The notes below the pieces were generated by a model, which did no database searches, was not told where the DNA came from, and was given only the letters and a program-made list of their open reading frames with translations. The translations under genes and the position numbers were made by a program. From contig NC_064039.1 in NCBI RefSeq assembly GCF_932526225.1, forward strand, positions 11,796,139-11,860,138: a stretch of 64,000 nt of DNA. The letters run 5' to 3'. This stretch comes from Nematostella vectensis (taxonomy: Eukaryota; Cnidaria; Anthozoa; Actiniaria; Edwardsiidae). Below are positions 48,801-63,560 of the stretch, one piece after another (position 1 is the first letter of the stretch; each line of letters starts with the position of its first letter).

Positions 48801-51800
48801 ATACGAGAACGGATTATTTGAAAACTTAAAGTGTCTCTTCAGCTTCTGAACAGTAACATCCTTCACGAATTATACTGGCTTGAAGTTTTTAGCGACTACC
48901 TGTTTCTTATTGTCCTTTCAAGAATAATGACCCCAGAAAGGTGAACTTTTATTGCAGGTCTCTTACCACAGAGACCTAGCAACCAATGGCAGAAAAAAAA
49001 AAAAACTCTTAAAACAGGTGTTCGAGAAAAAATAATTTTAATCGGGAAACCAACGGATACTTGCATATACAGTAGATGTCATCAGTTCACAAGCTAGCAA
49101 ACTAATTGAATATCCAATGTCGAGCCTTTGCTCGAGACCCTTTATATTAAATAGATATAAAAACGCATGCATAAAACCCGCTCATTGGCTTAAAATATAC
49201 GAAAAGGTTGATCCTTCACACTCAGTGGCAGTCCTTATGCGAGAAAATTTAAAATGTAAATGTCTTTTGCTTGTACAACGTTTATGGGATCAACTGTATG
49301 TACGGAACTGGTTTCTTATTATTCAAATATAAATTACTATACATAAAAGGGTTTTTAACGTTGAGTTTGGCCCTAACCAGCCTTGTTTATGCGCGTTTTA
49401 CCCCATTCATCTTCAGTGCTGTCGTTAGCTAGGCACAAATCCTGGACAATTCTAATTGCAGCCATGCAAGGTACCGGTGCTGCTGTCTATCTTACCAATC
49501 TCGCGGGTGTCCCGTAAGTCGGACAATAGTGCTAGTACATTTTTTTTCTATTGGCGTTTATCGATGCTGTGAAGTTTCAATATCAACAGCCTTAAAAATA
49601 TTAAATTCCACGTGGCTTTGCGCAAGGCTTTGAACTGTAGCGGATGCTGCGTTTGACGCTTCGTAGCTGAGCCTCGTTTGAACGTAACAATATCTTTAAA
49701 TTTTTTTAATCAGCTTTCCCCCCTTATATTGAAAGCAAAAGGGATTCTTGTTTAAAGCCAACTTTCACGTTTTGTTACTTTATATGTAGCATGCATAGGT
49801 ATGTATACTCATTTGGTATTTGTGTAGTGCCCCAATAAAAACGAGAAAAATAAGGTAGGATACAAAGTTATACATTAACGTTAAACGAGAAAACTAGCTT
49901 TTTCCTAATTGCCATAACACATTTCCCAACTGTCACATCGCAAATTAGTTTTATGTGTATTACTACTTCACAAATTAGCCTATGACATAATCAAAAGTCA
50001 ATTCAAGACGGCTAAGATGTACCTGATATGTTATCAATACTGTGAACGAGAGAAGCGTTCGATTTTATCGGCTAATCTCAGGAAATTGTTTTCTCGCAAT
50101 TTGACATATGAACCTCGATTTTTCTACTTCGCGATTTCTCTAGAATCGAGTTGATCGAAGCGTTTTATCGTAGATTCTACCAAGATTTCTGCGATACGGT
50201 TTGTTTTTGATGAGAGACGGCTTGAAAATAGCGGTGTCTGGTGTGACAATGGAAGGGGAAGCATGGTGTTATCGGTATATACCGCGGCGTCAAGAGAAAG
50301 CCTTATCTGTCTTGACTACTAGCATGCAATCGCTGCAATTACCATATGCACAGAGCATTTTAAACACAATACAAGACCGACACAATGGATGGCATTTTTT
50401 GTACAAGTTGCAGTTGCTACTACAATATAGAACCTGTTGACGACGCCTTCACGTATGGTGTCTTTTGAATAACGCTGCAAGTGCATCCAGCATCTGCTGA
50501 AAAGCATGATGCAGCTCTTAAAACGCTGTTTGAGCAGCGATAAGCAAAATGAAAGGCTAAAGATAAGACTTCTTAATAAGGTATCGTGGAAAAAAGAAAA
50601 GGTGTAAGGTATTTGTGTGAATACGCACAATAGCGGTGAAGGTATGTTGCACCTTTTGGATTAGTTTGTAACTTACGAAATAGGTTGCCTAGCGGGAGCT
50701 AGAAGAATGTTTTTCATGTTAAAAATGATGGGGTGTTGGCGAAACGAAAGTTTGCATAAACACATTGTAATGGGACAAAAAAATAATAAAATAGTATAAA
50801 ACGACTGTTGAAATAGTTTACTAAATTGTGCCTTAAGTTAGAAATAAACTTTGGTAAGACGTTTAATAGGTTTTATTTGAAACGCATTGTATACAAATGG
50901 CTCTATTCTTTTTTTCTTAAAAATATAATAAATCGTTTTGAAGCCGCAGAATATAGACATTTTGGCTCAAAACCGCCATTTGATTGTCTAATTCAATTAC
51001 TATTATCCCATAAAGCGGTCCAAAAGGCGCAGTTATCATTCGTAGCAGATCACCCCACGATAACCATCAGACACGCAAAGGAGACACACAAGCTTCGCCA
51101 TCTCTCCTTTAAATGATTCTTTCTGTGCTTGTGAGATAAGCAACTCAACAAGAGGTGAAACATTAAATTGTTATAAAAAATTGTCGACTAGTCGACTGAC
51201 TTGTATGATCCAGCGCGTGGTTGTTAATGTTTGTTTTATCGCCATTTGCTTGGATATTTTCTGTCTATATCGAGATCGCATTACGGGCCTCTTCTCGTAA
51301 AGATCCCGCAATTTGAAAAAATAATGCAAGAAAGGGCTAAATGAAACAAAGAGTTTACTTTTAGAGAATAAATGAACTTCCTGATATGTAAATATTTGAC
51401 ATCAATTTAAAAAAAAACATTTGTAGTAGAACTAATATCTATTTCTTGCCATTTTAACCATCGTCGCATAGATTATTTTCTGTTTTCTAGCCACGAAAAA
51501 GCCGAACTTACTAGCTTTAATTTTTTGCTACTGACGTTTCTCCTAGAGGCATATTGAAAATACGCAGCGAGCCAATTGCTTACATTGTTTGATTAAAGGC
51601 AATCTTTCTTTTGGAGATAGTTTAAATTAGATTTATCTTATCTGTTCTTTACTCAACATTCTGTTGATTTAGTTCATCTTTTTTACGTATCTTTTTGCTA
51701 TCAGTTAAAGGTATTTCATTTGTAACTACGCATTGGGCTACGAAAAGAGATTTCCACTTATCTCACCTATTAAACAAAAGCTATAGTCTTTTTTCTTTAC

Positions 51801-54800
51801 TGTACACCACCCATTGTTTCTTAATTTTTTAGGCCATTTTAAAATGTGATTAAATACGGAAAATTGTTATTCGTTTTGCGCTCGAAAAAATACATCGCAA
51901 TAAATGGAAGGTTCCCTTTTTGCCGTTTACGTCGAAAAGCGAAAAAGTGTTTATATGTCAAGGGTTAGCTAACAAAGGAAATTACGATAATGCATTGTCT
52001 TAATTTATACTTTAAAGAAGGATTATTTTCAATTGATAAAACAAGGGGAAAATCTAGTAAAAATCTGCCATTGCGCGCAATGTTACTCACAGTAACTTTT
52101 GCTGATTTTGTATATTCCCAACTATCAAATCCTTTATCTTCATATTTGCGAGTCGACCATAGAATTATTTTCTTACAATAACGCGAATAAAACATTTTTG
52201 AAGAACCTAGCTCACTGTACTGAAAGTTCCATAGTTCCCTCCTGTATTAATCTTATCAATCTGCCCCAAGTTACATGAATAGGAAAGAACGACGCAAAAA
52301 TAGTGAATCTAAAACGCAGGATTTTTATTACCATAAACGCGTATTTTGTAGAACGTTCATTTTCGCTTACGTTCGTCAATAGTCTAGACATGCCTCCTAG
52401 ACATGTGAAGCTTGGTACAATGAAGTCGTCTGCGCAATCTTTAAAAACACTAATGTGATAAAACTGAAGCCTTTAGTTACACCTAGGAGCTGCTTGTCTA
52501 AATTTCACTCACTGATACAATATTAATATCGCCTTTATTATATGTTTTTATGAGCCAAGGTCTTTGTCTAACCATAAATAAGCGGTGAATATTTAAACAA
52601 AAGAAATTTAAAGGTTGGTTTTTCAATACAACACGAGCGTAACGTAAAGTAGTTTTCCGATTCTCAATGGAAAGCAAGCGCAAAAGGACGCAACTGCTTG
52701 ATTTTTTTGTGTTTGCGCTTGTATTTGACGGATTTTCACTTGTGTTGCGGTTGCCATTGCTCTGAGAGCCTACCTCAAAATTTTGGATGCGTCTTTACAG
52801 ATAGTCCTTTGGAACATTCTAGATCTTTTACCTATTACTGTTAGATAAGTGTTTCAGGGAGCTATTCTAGTATGTAGAGACAACGCCACGAAGAAAGCCA
52901 CGCCTTCGTATGAAGGTTTGGTATATCTTGGATTGATGAAGAGGATGTTTTTCTTCGAAATTCACCATACCTTAGCTACATCTAATCAACTTAGTAAAAT
53001 AAGTGTGCTTCTTACACGAATAGGTAATTAATTTAAAATGTTTTTTATCCCATGGGTTTAGTAAACTTTGTTAACATAATTGTTAAACCAAATAATGTAA
53101 TATTTTTCTTTCTAAAATGCTTTTTGGCAGTTTTGATGCAATTCTATGTATTTTTTTTATATATAGCGATATGCGGTAGAGAAAATTCCCACAAACGATA
53201 CCGACTCGCGGACAGTTATTGTTTACTTGAAAAGCAATCAATAGAACCGCAAAACTACTACCACGACATCACAACAACAACGAAAACAAATAACAATGCA
53301 ACAGGGCCATTGGTTAACTCACTGACACTTCGCGGAGTTTTTATCATGAGTTAAAAAAATCCTAAAAATCCTTCTTTCAAAATGGGAGTTGTTATTGTGG
53401 TCTTTCAAAGGGCCATTAAAAGGACGTGCGCGCGATAAGTCTTCCACACTACCCTACCTGCTCTTGTTTTTACAAGCTTCGCTAGAACGTCAATTAATCA
53501 ATCCTTGCATTGTAATCGTACGGGTAAATAGCATGCAAAATTAATGAAATTATGAAAAACAAACATCGGCGATGAAATAATGTTTTCATACGGCGTCAAA
53601 ACAGGCAAGATGGCACATTCACGCTCACAAAGAAATTTATTTGTTCTTGCAGAAAGTTTGTGTTTTGCCGTGTGCGGAGCATGTGCATACCTTATTTACT
53701 CTCAAGAAAAGCAGGTTCTTTGGTAGCTTAATCCATGTCTAACGGAATCTGTTTCATCCAATGTACCACCCGCATACACATGGCATTCCGTAACTGGGCG
53801 ATGCGCCTTTTTTACATTGCGAAAACAATGCTTGCGTTGCAATTGCTATTTTTCCTTTGCGACTTTACTCCTTAATATTCCACATGTAAAATAAAGAAGC
53901 AATATGAAGTAAATGTTCGAGGCAGTGTGTTGCATCTCTACTGTACTTTTATTAATATCTTTGTCTGCTAGGCTTTTATCGAGATCTATATAGGCGTGGT
54001 CACCGCTCAAAGCATGGAAAAGAAACATTTCAAGAAACCTCTAAAAGGTTAGATGCTTGGCATTGTTATTATAAGAAGAAAATACATTTATCGTTTTAAT
54101 AAAATAGTGATTTCGATTTCATGTTAAGCAATTTATTCAATAAATTGATACTTTGAAGTTCAAATTATCACAACACAACGAAATCTTGACTGTCTCGGAA
54201 ACGGAGGCAATCTCAAATGCTTCTTGAGTTAATCGCACAATAGTAACTACATCCGTAACACTTTGTTTCCGCACGCGAAAAATCAGATATCTTTAAAATT
54301 TACATTCTTATTGCTGTCGAGTAAGGTTTTCCCTTTGCATCTTTTGTTCTTGTATACGTGTCAAAAATACGAGTTAGCCAACGTAAACGCTATTGTGGGT
54401 TCTGTTACCTTTTTTGTGGAAAACATTATAACGTCAAGTGGAAGCTAATGTTGGTTCTAACTATTAATCTACTCGCAGGGTTTTTGTTCAAATCATTTAG
54501 CGATAACGCACTCGTCGTTAAATACATCGTTTAGCAATAGCTCAAAATGTAACCTCAATACTCTACTTACTCTTCTTTTATAAAACTAGAAAAAGTGGAT
54601 AAAGACAGCTCTGGAACTCTTGTATTAGCTGTAAAAGAAACTGAGAAATATCAATAGAGATGGCATCAAGTAAAAAGATATTGTCCCGCTGAAAGACTAT
54701 GGATCCGACTGGTGTAAACTGCTGTTTGGGTCTTTATTTTGAATATAGAAACAGCTTGTTATTTTTAAAAATATATGTTTCCGTGGATCTTAAATGATTT

Positions 54801-56504
54801 TTTTCATTAGTAAAATTTTAAGAAATTAACTATTCTAGTATCTGGCCTTTCAGGGCACAGAAGTAGAACACAAACATGCAATGAAATCAGTCCAGTTTTT
54901 TTGCCCCACGTCCGTCAATACCATGGGCTGCATAAAGAATGGACGGGTTTATTTAGCTAAACAAACCATGATATGCGCTAAAGAAGTCTAAGCATTCTAA
55001 CTATTTTATTTCACACTGCGTAAATAGCATATTAGTTGTGGTTAGGGTTTGGAAAAATAAAAGTTTTTACCGTAAGTTTTTACTGACTTCCTCCATCGTG
55101 AATCTTATATAACAAGTAATAAATAAAACAATGAATAATATATCGTATTGGAACCTATCCATTTTAAAAGGGGGCGTCAACATCTTGTTTACAATATGTA
55201 GTTTTCCGACCTTAAATAAACAACCTTCAAAAACAGGTATAGCTTACAGGCGGAATTTATTGGAACCGCGAAGGCATTTTGCGTCCAAGCTGAATCTCTT
55301 AATAGAAGAAAAAGTGTTTTAAAAATATAATACTGGCGTAATTGATTTTCAATCAAGCGTTTAAACATTAATCATATTCATTTGATTGTTTCATTTGAAC
55401 GTTAATGAATACCAAAGCATAGTAATAGATCTAATATCCGATCTTGTTGTAAGAGTCATTAAAAGTCAATTTTCCTATCAAAGTTGAATAGCACAAATCT
55501 ATAATGTATTTATATTTGTTGTTTGTGCTGCCCTTCAAGCAAATCTCTTTTTTCGGTGTCTCTTTTATCTTAGCCACCTTCCGACGACATACGTCTCTCT
55601 ATTAGTGAGACTCAGTAGCCACACCGAATCAATACTGACGATAATGTAACATTTTCACCAAGCTCGACACTTAAAAATTTAAAAAAGAAACCCGTTTCTG
55701 CATCGCCTAGATAATTTTTGTATAGCAACGAATATGGTTTTCCCACCAGCCAGTTTTGAAATCTCCACTTTCCCTGTCGCCGCCGTCCTCGTTGTCGTCG
55801 TCTTTGCAAAGACTCTCGACAAGCGAGATGAAGACAGGGCAGCGCGAACGCCTTAAGACCCGAAAGCCGGAAAACACATTTTTCGAATAAAAAAAAAAAA
55901 AATGGGGAAAAAAATTGGTTGTGTGCGCACAATATGTGGTACGTGCGAAAAGTTTCGTTCTAACAGCTAAAAATCCTTCATTCTACTCCATTGCTATAAA
56001 TCTTCAAGGGGTCTATTCCAATTACAAGGATGCTTATTCCACAATGCCTCAGGTTTTACCATCGGTAAATCCCAAACGATTCTGATTTCTTTAGCTTACT
56101 TTTCAGCGGCTCCTATACCACTTAGTGGCTTATTGCCTAATAAACAAAAAAAAAAACAGCTTTTTGTGTCGTGCAAAACAAAACGGAAAAAAAACTTAGA
56201 GTAAAGTTTATCAAAGATCTTTTGAAGTTATGTGAAGAAAGATCAAACATTTTTTGTAGCTGTTAAAATATAAAAAGCTCGTTTCATCTAAGCGAAAAAA
56301 AGAAAAAAACATCAAATTAGTGTTAATAAATAGTGCATATTCAACCGGAAGTAAAATTGCAATCGCGAAAAGGTTAACTACTAGGCCGTAACGGACGAAA
56401 AGAACACAATAATAGTAATCTACGCCAGAATTATATTTTAAAAAAATATCAAAATACAAAATATCTTGTTTGATACTAGGGGTTTACAGGTCCTTTAAAC
56501 TCTG
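45896..56504. other. Gene-poor region downstream of Msx
   Basis: About 10.6 kb without a convincing gene, transposon or tandem repeat on either strand. Open frames are short (the longest is 126 codons, minus strand, 48375-48755) and none shows a known domain. Points of mild interest, a 66-codon frame at 45938 with a hydrophobic N-terminus, an inverted repeat at 52675 and an exon-like segment at 55726-55890, are reported separately. Confidence 0.5.
52675..52721. repeat. Inverted repeat, 10-bp arms
   Basis: CAAGCGCAAA at 52675-52684 is matched by TTTGCGCTTG at 52712-52721, giving a perfect 10-bp stem with a 27-nt loop. The surrounding AAGCGCAA-rich sequence resembles the candidate MITE at 31994. 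Confidence 0.5.
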
Positions 56505-59500
56505 CTCTGCTCCATTTTATTCCATTGCTGACTACTCAATGGCTCTCATTTTATTCCATTGCTGACTGCTACATGGCTCGCATTTTATTCCATTGCTGAC
56601 TGCTCAATGGCTCCCATTTTATTTTATTGATGGCTACTCAATGGCTCCCATTTTATTCGATTGCTGGCTGCTCAATGGCTCCCATTTTATTCCATTGCTG
56701 GCTGCTCAATGGCTCCCATTTTATTTCATTGCTGGCTGCTCAATGACTCCCATTTTATTACATTTCTGGCTGCCCAATGGCTCCCATTTTATTACATTTA
56801 CGACTGCTCAATGGCTCCCATTTTATTTTATTGATGGCTACTCAATGGCTCCCATTTTATTACATTGCTGACTGCTACATGGCTCCCATTTTATTTCATT
56901 GCTGGCTGCTCAATGGCTCCCATTTTATTACATTGCTGACTGCTACATGGCTCCCATTTTATTTCATTGCTGGCTGCCCAATGGCTCTTATTTTATTACA
57001 TTGATGGCTACTCAATGGCTCCCATTTTATTACATTGCTGGCTGCCCAATGGCTCCCATTTTATTTCATTGCTGGCTGCTCAATGGCTCACATTTTATTC
57101 GATTGCTGGCTGCTCAATGGCTCCCATTTTATTTCATTGCTGGCTGCTACATGGCTCCCATTTTATTCCATTGCTGGCTGCCCAATGGCTCCCATTTTAT
57201 TACATTCCTGGCTGCCCAATGGCTCCCATTTTATTTCATTGCTGGCTGTCCAATGGCTCCCATTTTATTTCATTGCTGGCTGCTCAATGTCTCCCATTTT
57301 ATTACATTTCTGGCTGCTCAATGGCTCCCATTTTATTTCATTGCTGGCTGCTCAATGGCTCCCATTTTATTACATTGATGGCTGCTCAATGGCTCCCATT
57401 TTATTACATTGCTGACTGCTACATGGCTCCCATTTTATTTCATTGCTGGCTGCTCAATGGCTCCCATTTTATTTCATTGCTGGCTGCCCAATGGCTCCCA
57501 TTTTATTTCATTGCTGGCTGCTCAATAGCTCCCATTTTATTACATTGCTGGCTGCTCAATGGCTCCCATTTTATTACATTGCTGGCTGCTCAATGGCTCC
57601 CATTTTATTACATTGCTGGCTGCTCAATGGCTCCCATTTTATTTCATTGCTGGCTACCCAATGGCTCCCATTTTATTACATTGCTGGCTACTCAATGGCT
57701 CCCATTTTATTCGATTGATGACTGCTCAATGGCTCCCATTTTATTACATTGCTGGCTGCTCAATGGCTCCCATTTTATTCCATTGCTGGCTGCTCAATGG
57801 CTCCCATTTTATTACATTGCTGGCTACCCAATGGCTCCCATTTTATTCCATTGTTGGCTGCTCAATGGCTCCCATTTTATTACATTGCTGGCTGCTCAAT
57901 GGCTCCCATTTTATTCCATTGCTGGCTGTTCAATGGCTCCCATTTTATTACATTCCTGGCTGCTCAATGGCTCCCATTTTATTCCATTGCTGGCTGCTCA
58001 ATGGCTCCCATTTTATTTCATTCCTGGCTGCTCAATGGCTCCCATTTTATTACATTGCTGGCTGCTCAATGGCTCCCATTTTATTCCATTGCTGGCTGCT
58101 CAATGGCTCCCATTTTATTTCATTCCTGGCTGCTCAATGGCTCCCATTTTATTACATTGCTGGCTGCTCAATGGCTCCCATTTTATTACATTGCTGGCTG
58201 CTCAATGGCTCCCATTTTATTTCATTGCTGGCTACCCAATGGCTCCCATTTTATTCCATTGATGACTGCTCAATGGCTCCCATTTTATTACATTGCTGGC
58301 TGCTCAATGGCTCCCATTTTATTACATTGCTGGCTGCTTAATGGCTCCCATTTTATTCCATTGCTGACTGCTCAATGGCTCCCATTTTATTACATTGCTG
58401 GCTGTTCAATAGCTCCCATTTTATTACATTGCTGGCTGCTCAATGGCTCCCATTTTATTACATTGCTGGCTGCTTAATGGCTCCCATTTTATTACATTGA
58501 TGGCTGTTCAATGGCTCCCATTTTATTCCATTGCTGGCTGTTCAATGGCTCCCATTTTATTACATTCCTGGCTGCTTAATGGCTCCCATTTTATTACATT
58601 GCTGGCTGCTCAATGGCTCCCATTTTATTACATTGCTGGCTGCTTAATGGCTCCCATTTTATTACATTCCTGGCTGCTCAATGGCTCCCATTTTATTACA
58701 TTCCTGGCTGCTCAATGGCTCCCATTTTATTACATTCCTGGCTGCTCAATGGCTCCCATTTTATTACATTGCTGGCTGCTCAATGGCTCCCATTTTATTA
58801 CATTGCTGGCTGCTTAATGGCTCCCATTTTATTACATTGCTGGCTGCTCAATGGCTCCCATTTTATTACATTGCTGGCTGCTCAATGGCTCCCATTTTAT
58901 TCCATTGCTGACTGCTCAATGGCTCCCATTTTATTACATTGCTGGCTGTTCAATAGCTCCCATTTTATTACATTGCTGGCTGCTCAATGGCTCCCATTTT
59001 ATTACATTGCTGGCTGCTTAATGGCTCCCATTTTATTACATTGATGGCTGTTCAATGGCTCCCATTTTATTCCATTGCTGGCTGTTCAATGGCTCCCATT
59101 TTATTACATTCCTGGCTGCTTAATGGCTCCCATTTTATTACATTGCTGGCTGCTCAATGGCTCCCATTTTATTACATTGCTGGCTGCTTAATGGCTCCCA
59201 TTTTATTACATTCCTGGCTGCTTAATGGCTCCCATTTTATTACATTCCTGGCTGCTCAATGGCTCCCATTTTATTACATTCCTGGCTGCTCAATGGCTCC
59301 CATTTTATTACATTGCTCGCTGTTCAATGGCTCCCATTTTATTACATTCCTGGCTGCTCAATGGCTCCCATTTTATTACATTCCTGGCTGCTCAATGGCT
59401 CCCATTTTATTACATTCCTGGCTGCTCAATGGCTCCCATTTTATTACATTGCTGGCTGCTCAATGGCTCCCATTTTATTACATTGCTGGCTGCTTAATGG

Positions 59501-62500
59501 CTCCCATTTTATTACATTGCTGGCTGCTCAATGGCTCCCATTTTATTACATTGCTGGCTGCTTAATGGCTCCCATTTTATTACATTCCTGGCTGCTCAAT
59601 GGCTCCCATTTCATTACATTCCTGGCTGCTCAATGGCTCCCATTTTATTACATTGCTGGCTGTTCAATGGCTCCCATTTTATTACATTCCTGGCTGCTCA
59701 ATGGCTCCCATTTTATTACATTGCTGGCTGCTCAATGGCTCCCATTTTATTCCATTGCTGGCTGTTCAATGGCTCCCATTTTATTACATTCCTGGCTGCT
59801 TAATGGCTCCCATTTTATTACATTGCTGGCTGCTCAATGGCTCCCATTTTATTACATTGCTGGCTGCTCAATGGCTCCCATTTTATTCCATTGCTGGCTG
59901 CTCAATGGCTCCCATTTTATTACATTGCTGACTGCTCAATGGCTCCCATTTTATTACATTCCTGGCTGCTCAATGGCTCCCATTTTATTCCATTGCTGGC
60001 TGCTCAATGGCTCCCATTTTATTCCATTGCTGGCTGCTCAATGGCTCCCATTTTATTCCATTGCTGGCTGTTCAATGGCTCCCATTTTATTACATTCCTG
60101 GCTGTTCAATGGCTCCCATTTTATTACATTCCTGGCTGCTCAATGGCTCCCATTTTATTCCATTGCTGGCTGCTCAATGGCTCCCATTTTATTACATTGC
60201 TGGCTGTTTAATGGCTCCCATTTTATTACATTCCTGGCTGCTCAATGGCTCCCATTTTATTACATTGCTGGCTGCTCAATGGCTCCCATTTTATTACATT
60301 CCTGGCTGCTCAATGGCTCCCATTTTATTCCATTGCTGGCTGCTCAATGGCTCCCATTTTATTCCATTGCTGGCTGCTCAATGGCTCCCATTTTATTCCA
60401 TTGCTGGCTGTTCAATGGCTCCCATTTTATTACATTCCTGGCTGTTCAATGGCTCCCATTTTATTACATTCCTGGCTGCTCAATGGCTCCCATTTTATTC
60501 TATTGCTGGCTGCTCAATGGCTCCCATTTTATTCCATTGCTGGCTGCTCAATGGCTCCCATTTTATTACATTGCTGGCTGCTTAATGGCTCCCATTTTAT
60601 TACATTGCTGGCTGCTCAATGGCTCCCATTTTATTACATTGATGGCTGTTCAATGGCTCCCATTTTATTCCATTGCTGGCTGTTCAATGGCTCCCATTTT
60701 ATTACATTCCTGGCTGCTTAATGGCTCCCATTTTATTACATTGCTGGCTGCTCAATGGCTCCCATTTTATTACATTGCTGGCTGCTTAATGGCTCCCATT
60801 TTATTACATTGCTGGCTGCTCAATGGCTCCCATTTTATTACATTGCTGACTGCTCAATGGCTCCCATTTTATTACATTGCTGGCTGCCCAATGGCTCCCA
60901 TTTTATTACATTGATGACTGTTCAATGGCTCCCATTTTATTACATTCCTGGCTGCTCAATGGCTCCCATTTCATTACATTCCTGGCTGCTCAATGGCTCC
61001 CATTTTATTCCATTGCTGGCTGCCCAATGGCTCCCATTTTATTCCATTGCTGGCTGCTCAATGGCTCCCATTTTATTACATTGCTGGCTGCTCAATGGCT
61101 CCCATTTTATTACATTGCTGGCTGCTTAATGGCTCCCATTTTATTACATTGCTGGCTGCTTAATGGCTCCCATTTTATTACATTGCTGGCTGCTCAATGG
61201 CTCCCATTTTATTCCATTGCTGGCTGCCCAATGGCTCGCATTTTATTCCATTGCTGGCTGCCCAATGGCTCCCATTTTATTACATTGCTGGCTGCTCAAT
61301 GGCTCCCATTTTATTCGATTGATGACTGCCCAATGGCTCCCATTTTATTACATTGCTGGCTGCCCAATGGCTCCCATTTTATTACATTGCTGGCTGCTCA
61401 ATGGCTCCCATTTTATTCGATTGATGACTGCTCAATGGCTCCCATTTTATTCCATTGATGACTGCTCAATGGCTCCCATTTTATTTCATTGCTGGCTGCT
61501 CAATGGCTCCCATTTTATTTCATTGCTGGCTGTCCAATGGCTCCCATTTTATTACATTGCTGGCTGCTCAATGGCTCCCATTTTATTACATTGCTGGCTG
61601 CTCAATGGCTCCCATTTTATTCGATTGATGACTGCTCAATGGCTCCCATTTTATTCCATTGATGACTGCTCAATGGCTCCCATTTTATTTCATTGCTGGC
61701 TGCTCAATGGCTCCCATTTTATTACATTGCTGACTGCTCAATGGCTCCCATTTTATTCCATTGCTGGCTGCTCAATGGCTCCCATTTTTTCAATTGCTGG
61801 CTGCTCAATGGCCCCATTTTATTACATTGCTGGCTGCTCAATGGCTCCCATTTTATTACATTGCTGGCTCCTCGATGGCTCCCATTTTATTCCATTGCTG
61901 GCTGCTCAATGGCTCCCATTTTATTACATTCCTGGCTGCTTAATGGCTCCCATTTTATTTCATTGATGGCTACTCAATGGCTCCCATTTTATTTCATTGC
62001 TGGCTGCTCAATGGCTCCCATTTTATTCCATTGCTGGCTGCTAAATGACTCCCATTCTATTCCATTGCTGGCTGCTAAATGACTCCCATTTTATTCCATT
62101 GCTGGCTGCTTAATGGCTCCCATTTTATTACATTCCTGGCTGCTCAATGGCCCCATTTTATTCCATTGCTGGCTCCTCGATGGCTCCCATTTTATTCCAT
62201 TGCTGGCTGCTCAATGGCTCCCATTTTATTACATTGCTGGCTGTTCAATGGCTCCCATTTTATTCCATTGCTGGCTGTTCAATGGCTCCCATTTTATTAC
62301 ATTCCTGGCTGCTTAATGGCTCGCATTTTATTCCATTGCTGGCTGCTCAATGGCTCCCATTTTATTCCATTGCTGGCTGTTCAATGGCTCCCATTTTATT
62401 CCATTGCTGGCTGTTCAATGGCTCCCATTTTATTACATTCCTGGCTGCTTAATGGCTCCCATTTTATTACATTGCTGGCTGCTCAATGGCTCCCATTGTA

Positions 62501-63271
62501 TTCTATTGCTGGCTGCTCAATGGCTCCCATTTTTTCAATTGCTGCCTGCTCAATGGCTCCCATTTTATTCCATTGCTGACTGCTCAATGGCTCCCATTTT
62601 ATTCAATTGCTGACTGGTCGATGGCTCCCATTTTATTTCATTGCTGGCTGCTAAATGACTCCCATTCTATTTCATTGCTGGCTACCCAATGGCTCCCATT
62701 TTATTCAATTGCTGACTGGTCGATGGCTCCCATTTTATTTTATTGCTGACTGCTCATTGACTCCCATTTTATTCTAAAGCTTGCTGCTTAATAGCTCCCA
62801 TTCGATTTCATTGCTGACTGCTCAATGGCTTCCATTCTTTTTCATTGCTGACTGCTCAATGGCTCACATTTTATTCAATTTCTGGCTGCTCAATGGCTCA
62901 CATTTTATTTCATTGCTGGCTGCTCAATGGCTCCCATTTTATTCAATTTCTGGCTGCTCAATGGCTCACATTTTATTTCATTGCTGGCTGCTCAATGGCT
63001 TCCATTTTATTCCATTGCTGGCTGCTCAATGGTTCCTATTTTATTCGATTGCTGGCTGCCCAATGGCTCCCATTTTATTTCATTGCTGCCTGCTAAATGA
63101 CTCCCATTCTATTCGATTGCTGGCTGCTCAATGGCTCCCATTTTATTTCATTGCTGGCTGCTCAATGGCTCGCATTTTATATATTATTGGCTACTTAATG
63201 TTTCCCATTTTATTCCATTGCTTGCTGCTTAATGGCTTATATTCTCTTTCATTTCTGGCTGGTCAATGGTC
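56505..63271 (+). repeat. Array 3: 6.8-kb minisatellite, 34-bp unit, about 199 units
   Basis: The unit is GCTGGCTGCTCAATGGCTCC plus CATTTTATTACATT. Common variants are TTACATT / TTCCATT / TTTCATT / TTCGATT; CTGG / CTGA; and GCTCAA / GCTTAA / GTTCAA / GCCCAA. Because 34 is not a multiple of three and the unit has no stop in any plus frame, all three plus frames read through as the same 34-residue cycle (MAPILLHCWLLNGSHF and so on). This produces many overlapping open frames of up to 551 codons. Units carrying CCATTG can pair it with the downstream CAATGG as a 6-bp hairpin. The array is interrupted by a few short units such as CATTTTTTCAATTGC near 61786 and 62533 and decays at both ends. Confidence 0.97.
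58443..59530 (+). repeat. Higher-order duplication in array 3, 544-bp period
   Basis: The variant order beginning at 58443 recurs at 58987, an offset of 544 bp or 16 units. It includes the distinctive ACATTGATGGCTGTTCAATG unit at 58496 and 59040. A partial third copy begins near 60635. Confidence 0.85.
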
Positions 63272-63429
63272 AAGTGTGAGTATATTCTTACTTGGAATTG
63301 GGAATTTATTTAGTATTATTTTGTGTCATTGCCCTTAGTCCTGCAGTCAGCATAAATAGTTTTTGGATATGTAAAATTTGTTGTGACACATAGTGACATG
63401 ACCACTTTTACTTTTAGGGAAAGTTCATT

Positions 63430-63560
63430 TATTGTTCTGAGGGGGGGTGGGGATGAGGATTTTGATAAAAGTAAGGGGAAAAAATAATTAATTGCCCCCC
63501 CCCTTCAGGTGGAAAAAAAAATGTTCCACCCCCCCCCCCCCCCCCTTTGCCCCCTTATGC
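63430..63560. repeat. G- and C-tract-rich transposon debris
   Basis: A G-run near 63440, AAAAAATAATTAATTGCCCC at about 63480, and C-runs near 63495-63503 and 63528-63545. The order resembles the interior of the hAT-like element at 27588-27746, which also has AAAAAAATAATTACCCCCTC. Limits are unclear. Confidence 0.4.

Noticed and set aside
51183-51196. 14-bp palindrome GTCGACTAGTCGAC
   Set aside because: Several perfect 14-bp palindromes are expected by chance in 64 kb.
56593-63338. Many overlapping open frames of up to 551 codons (MAPILLHCWLLNGSHF repeats)
   Set aside because: A consequence of a stop-free 34-bp unit. The same peptide cycle appears in all three plus frames.
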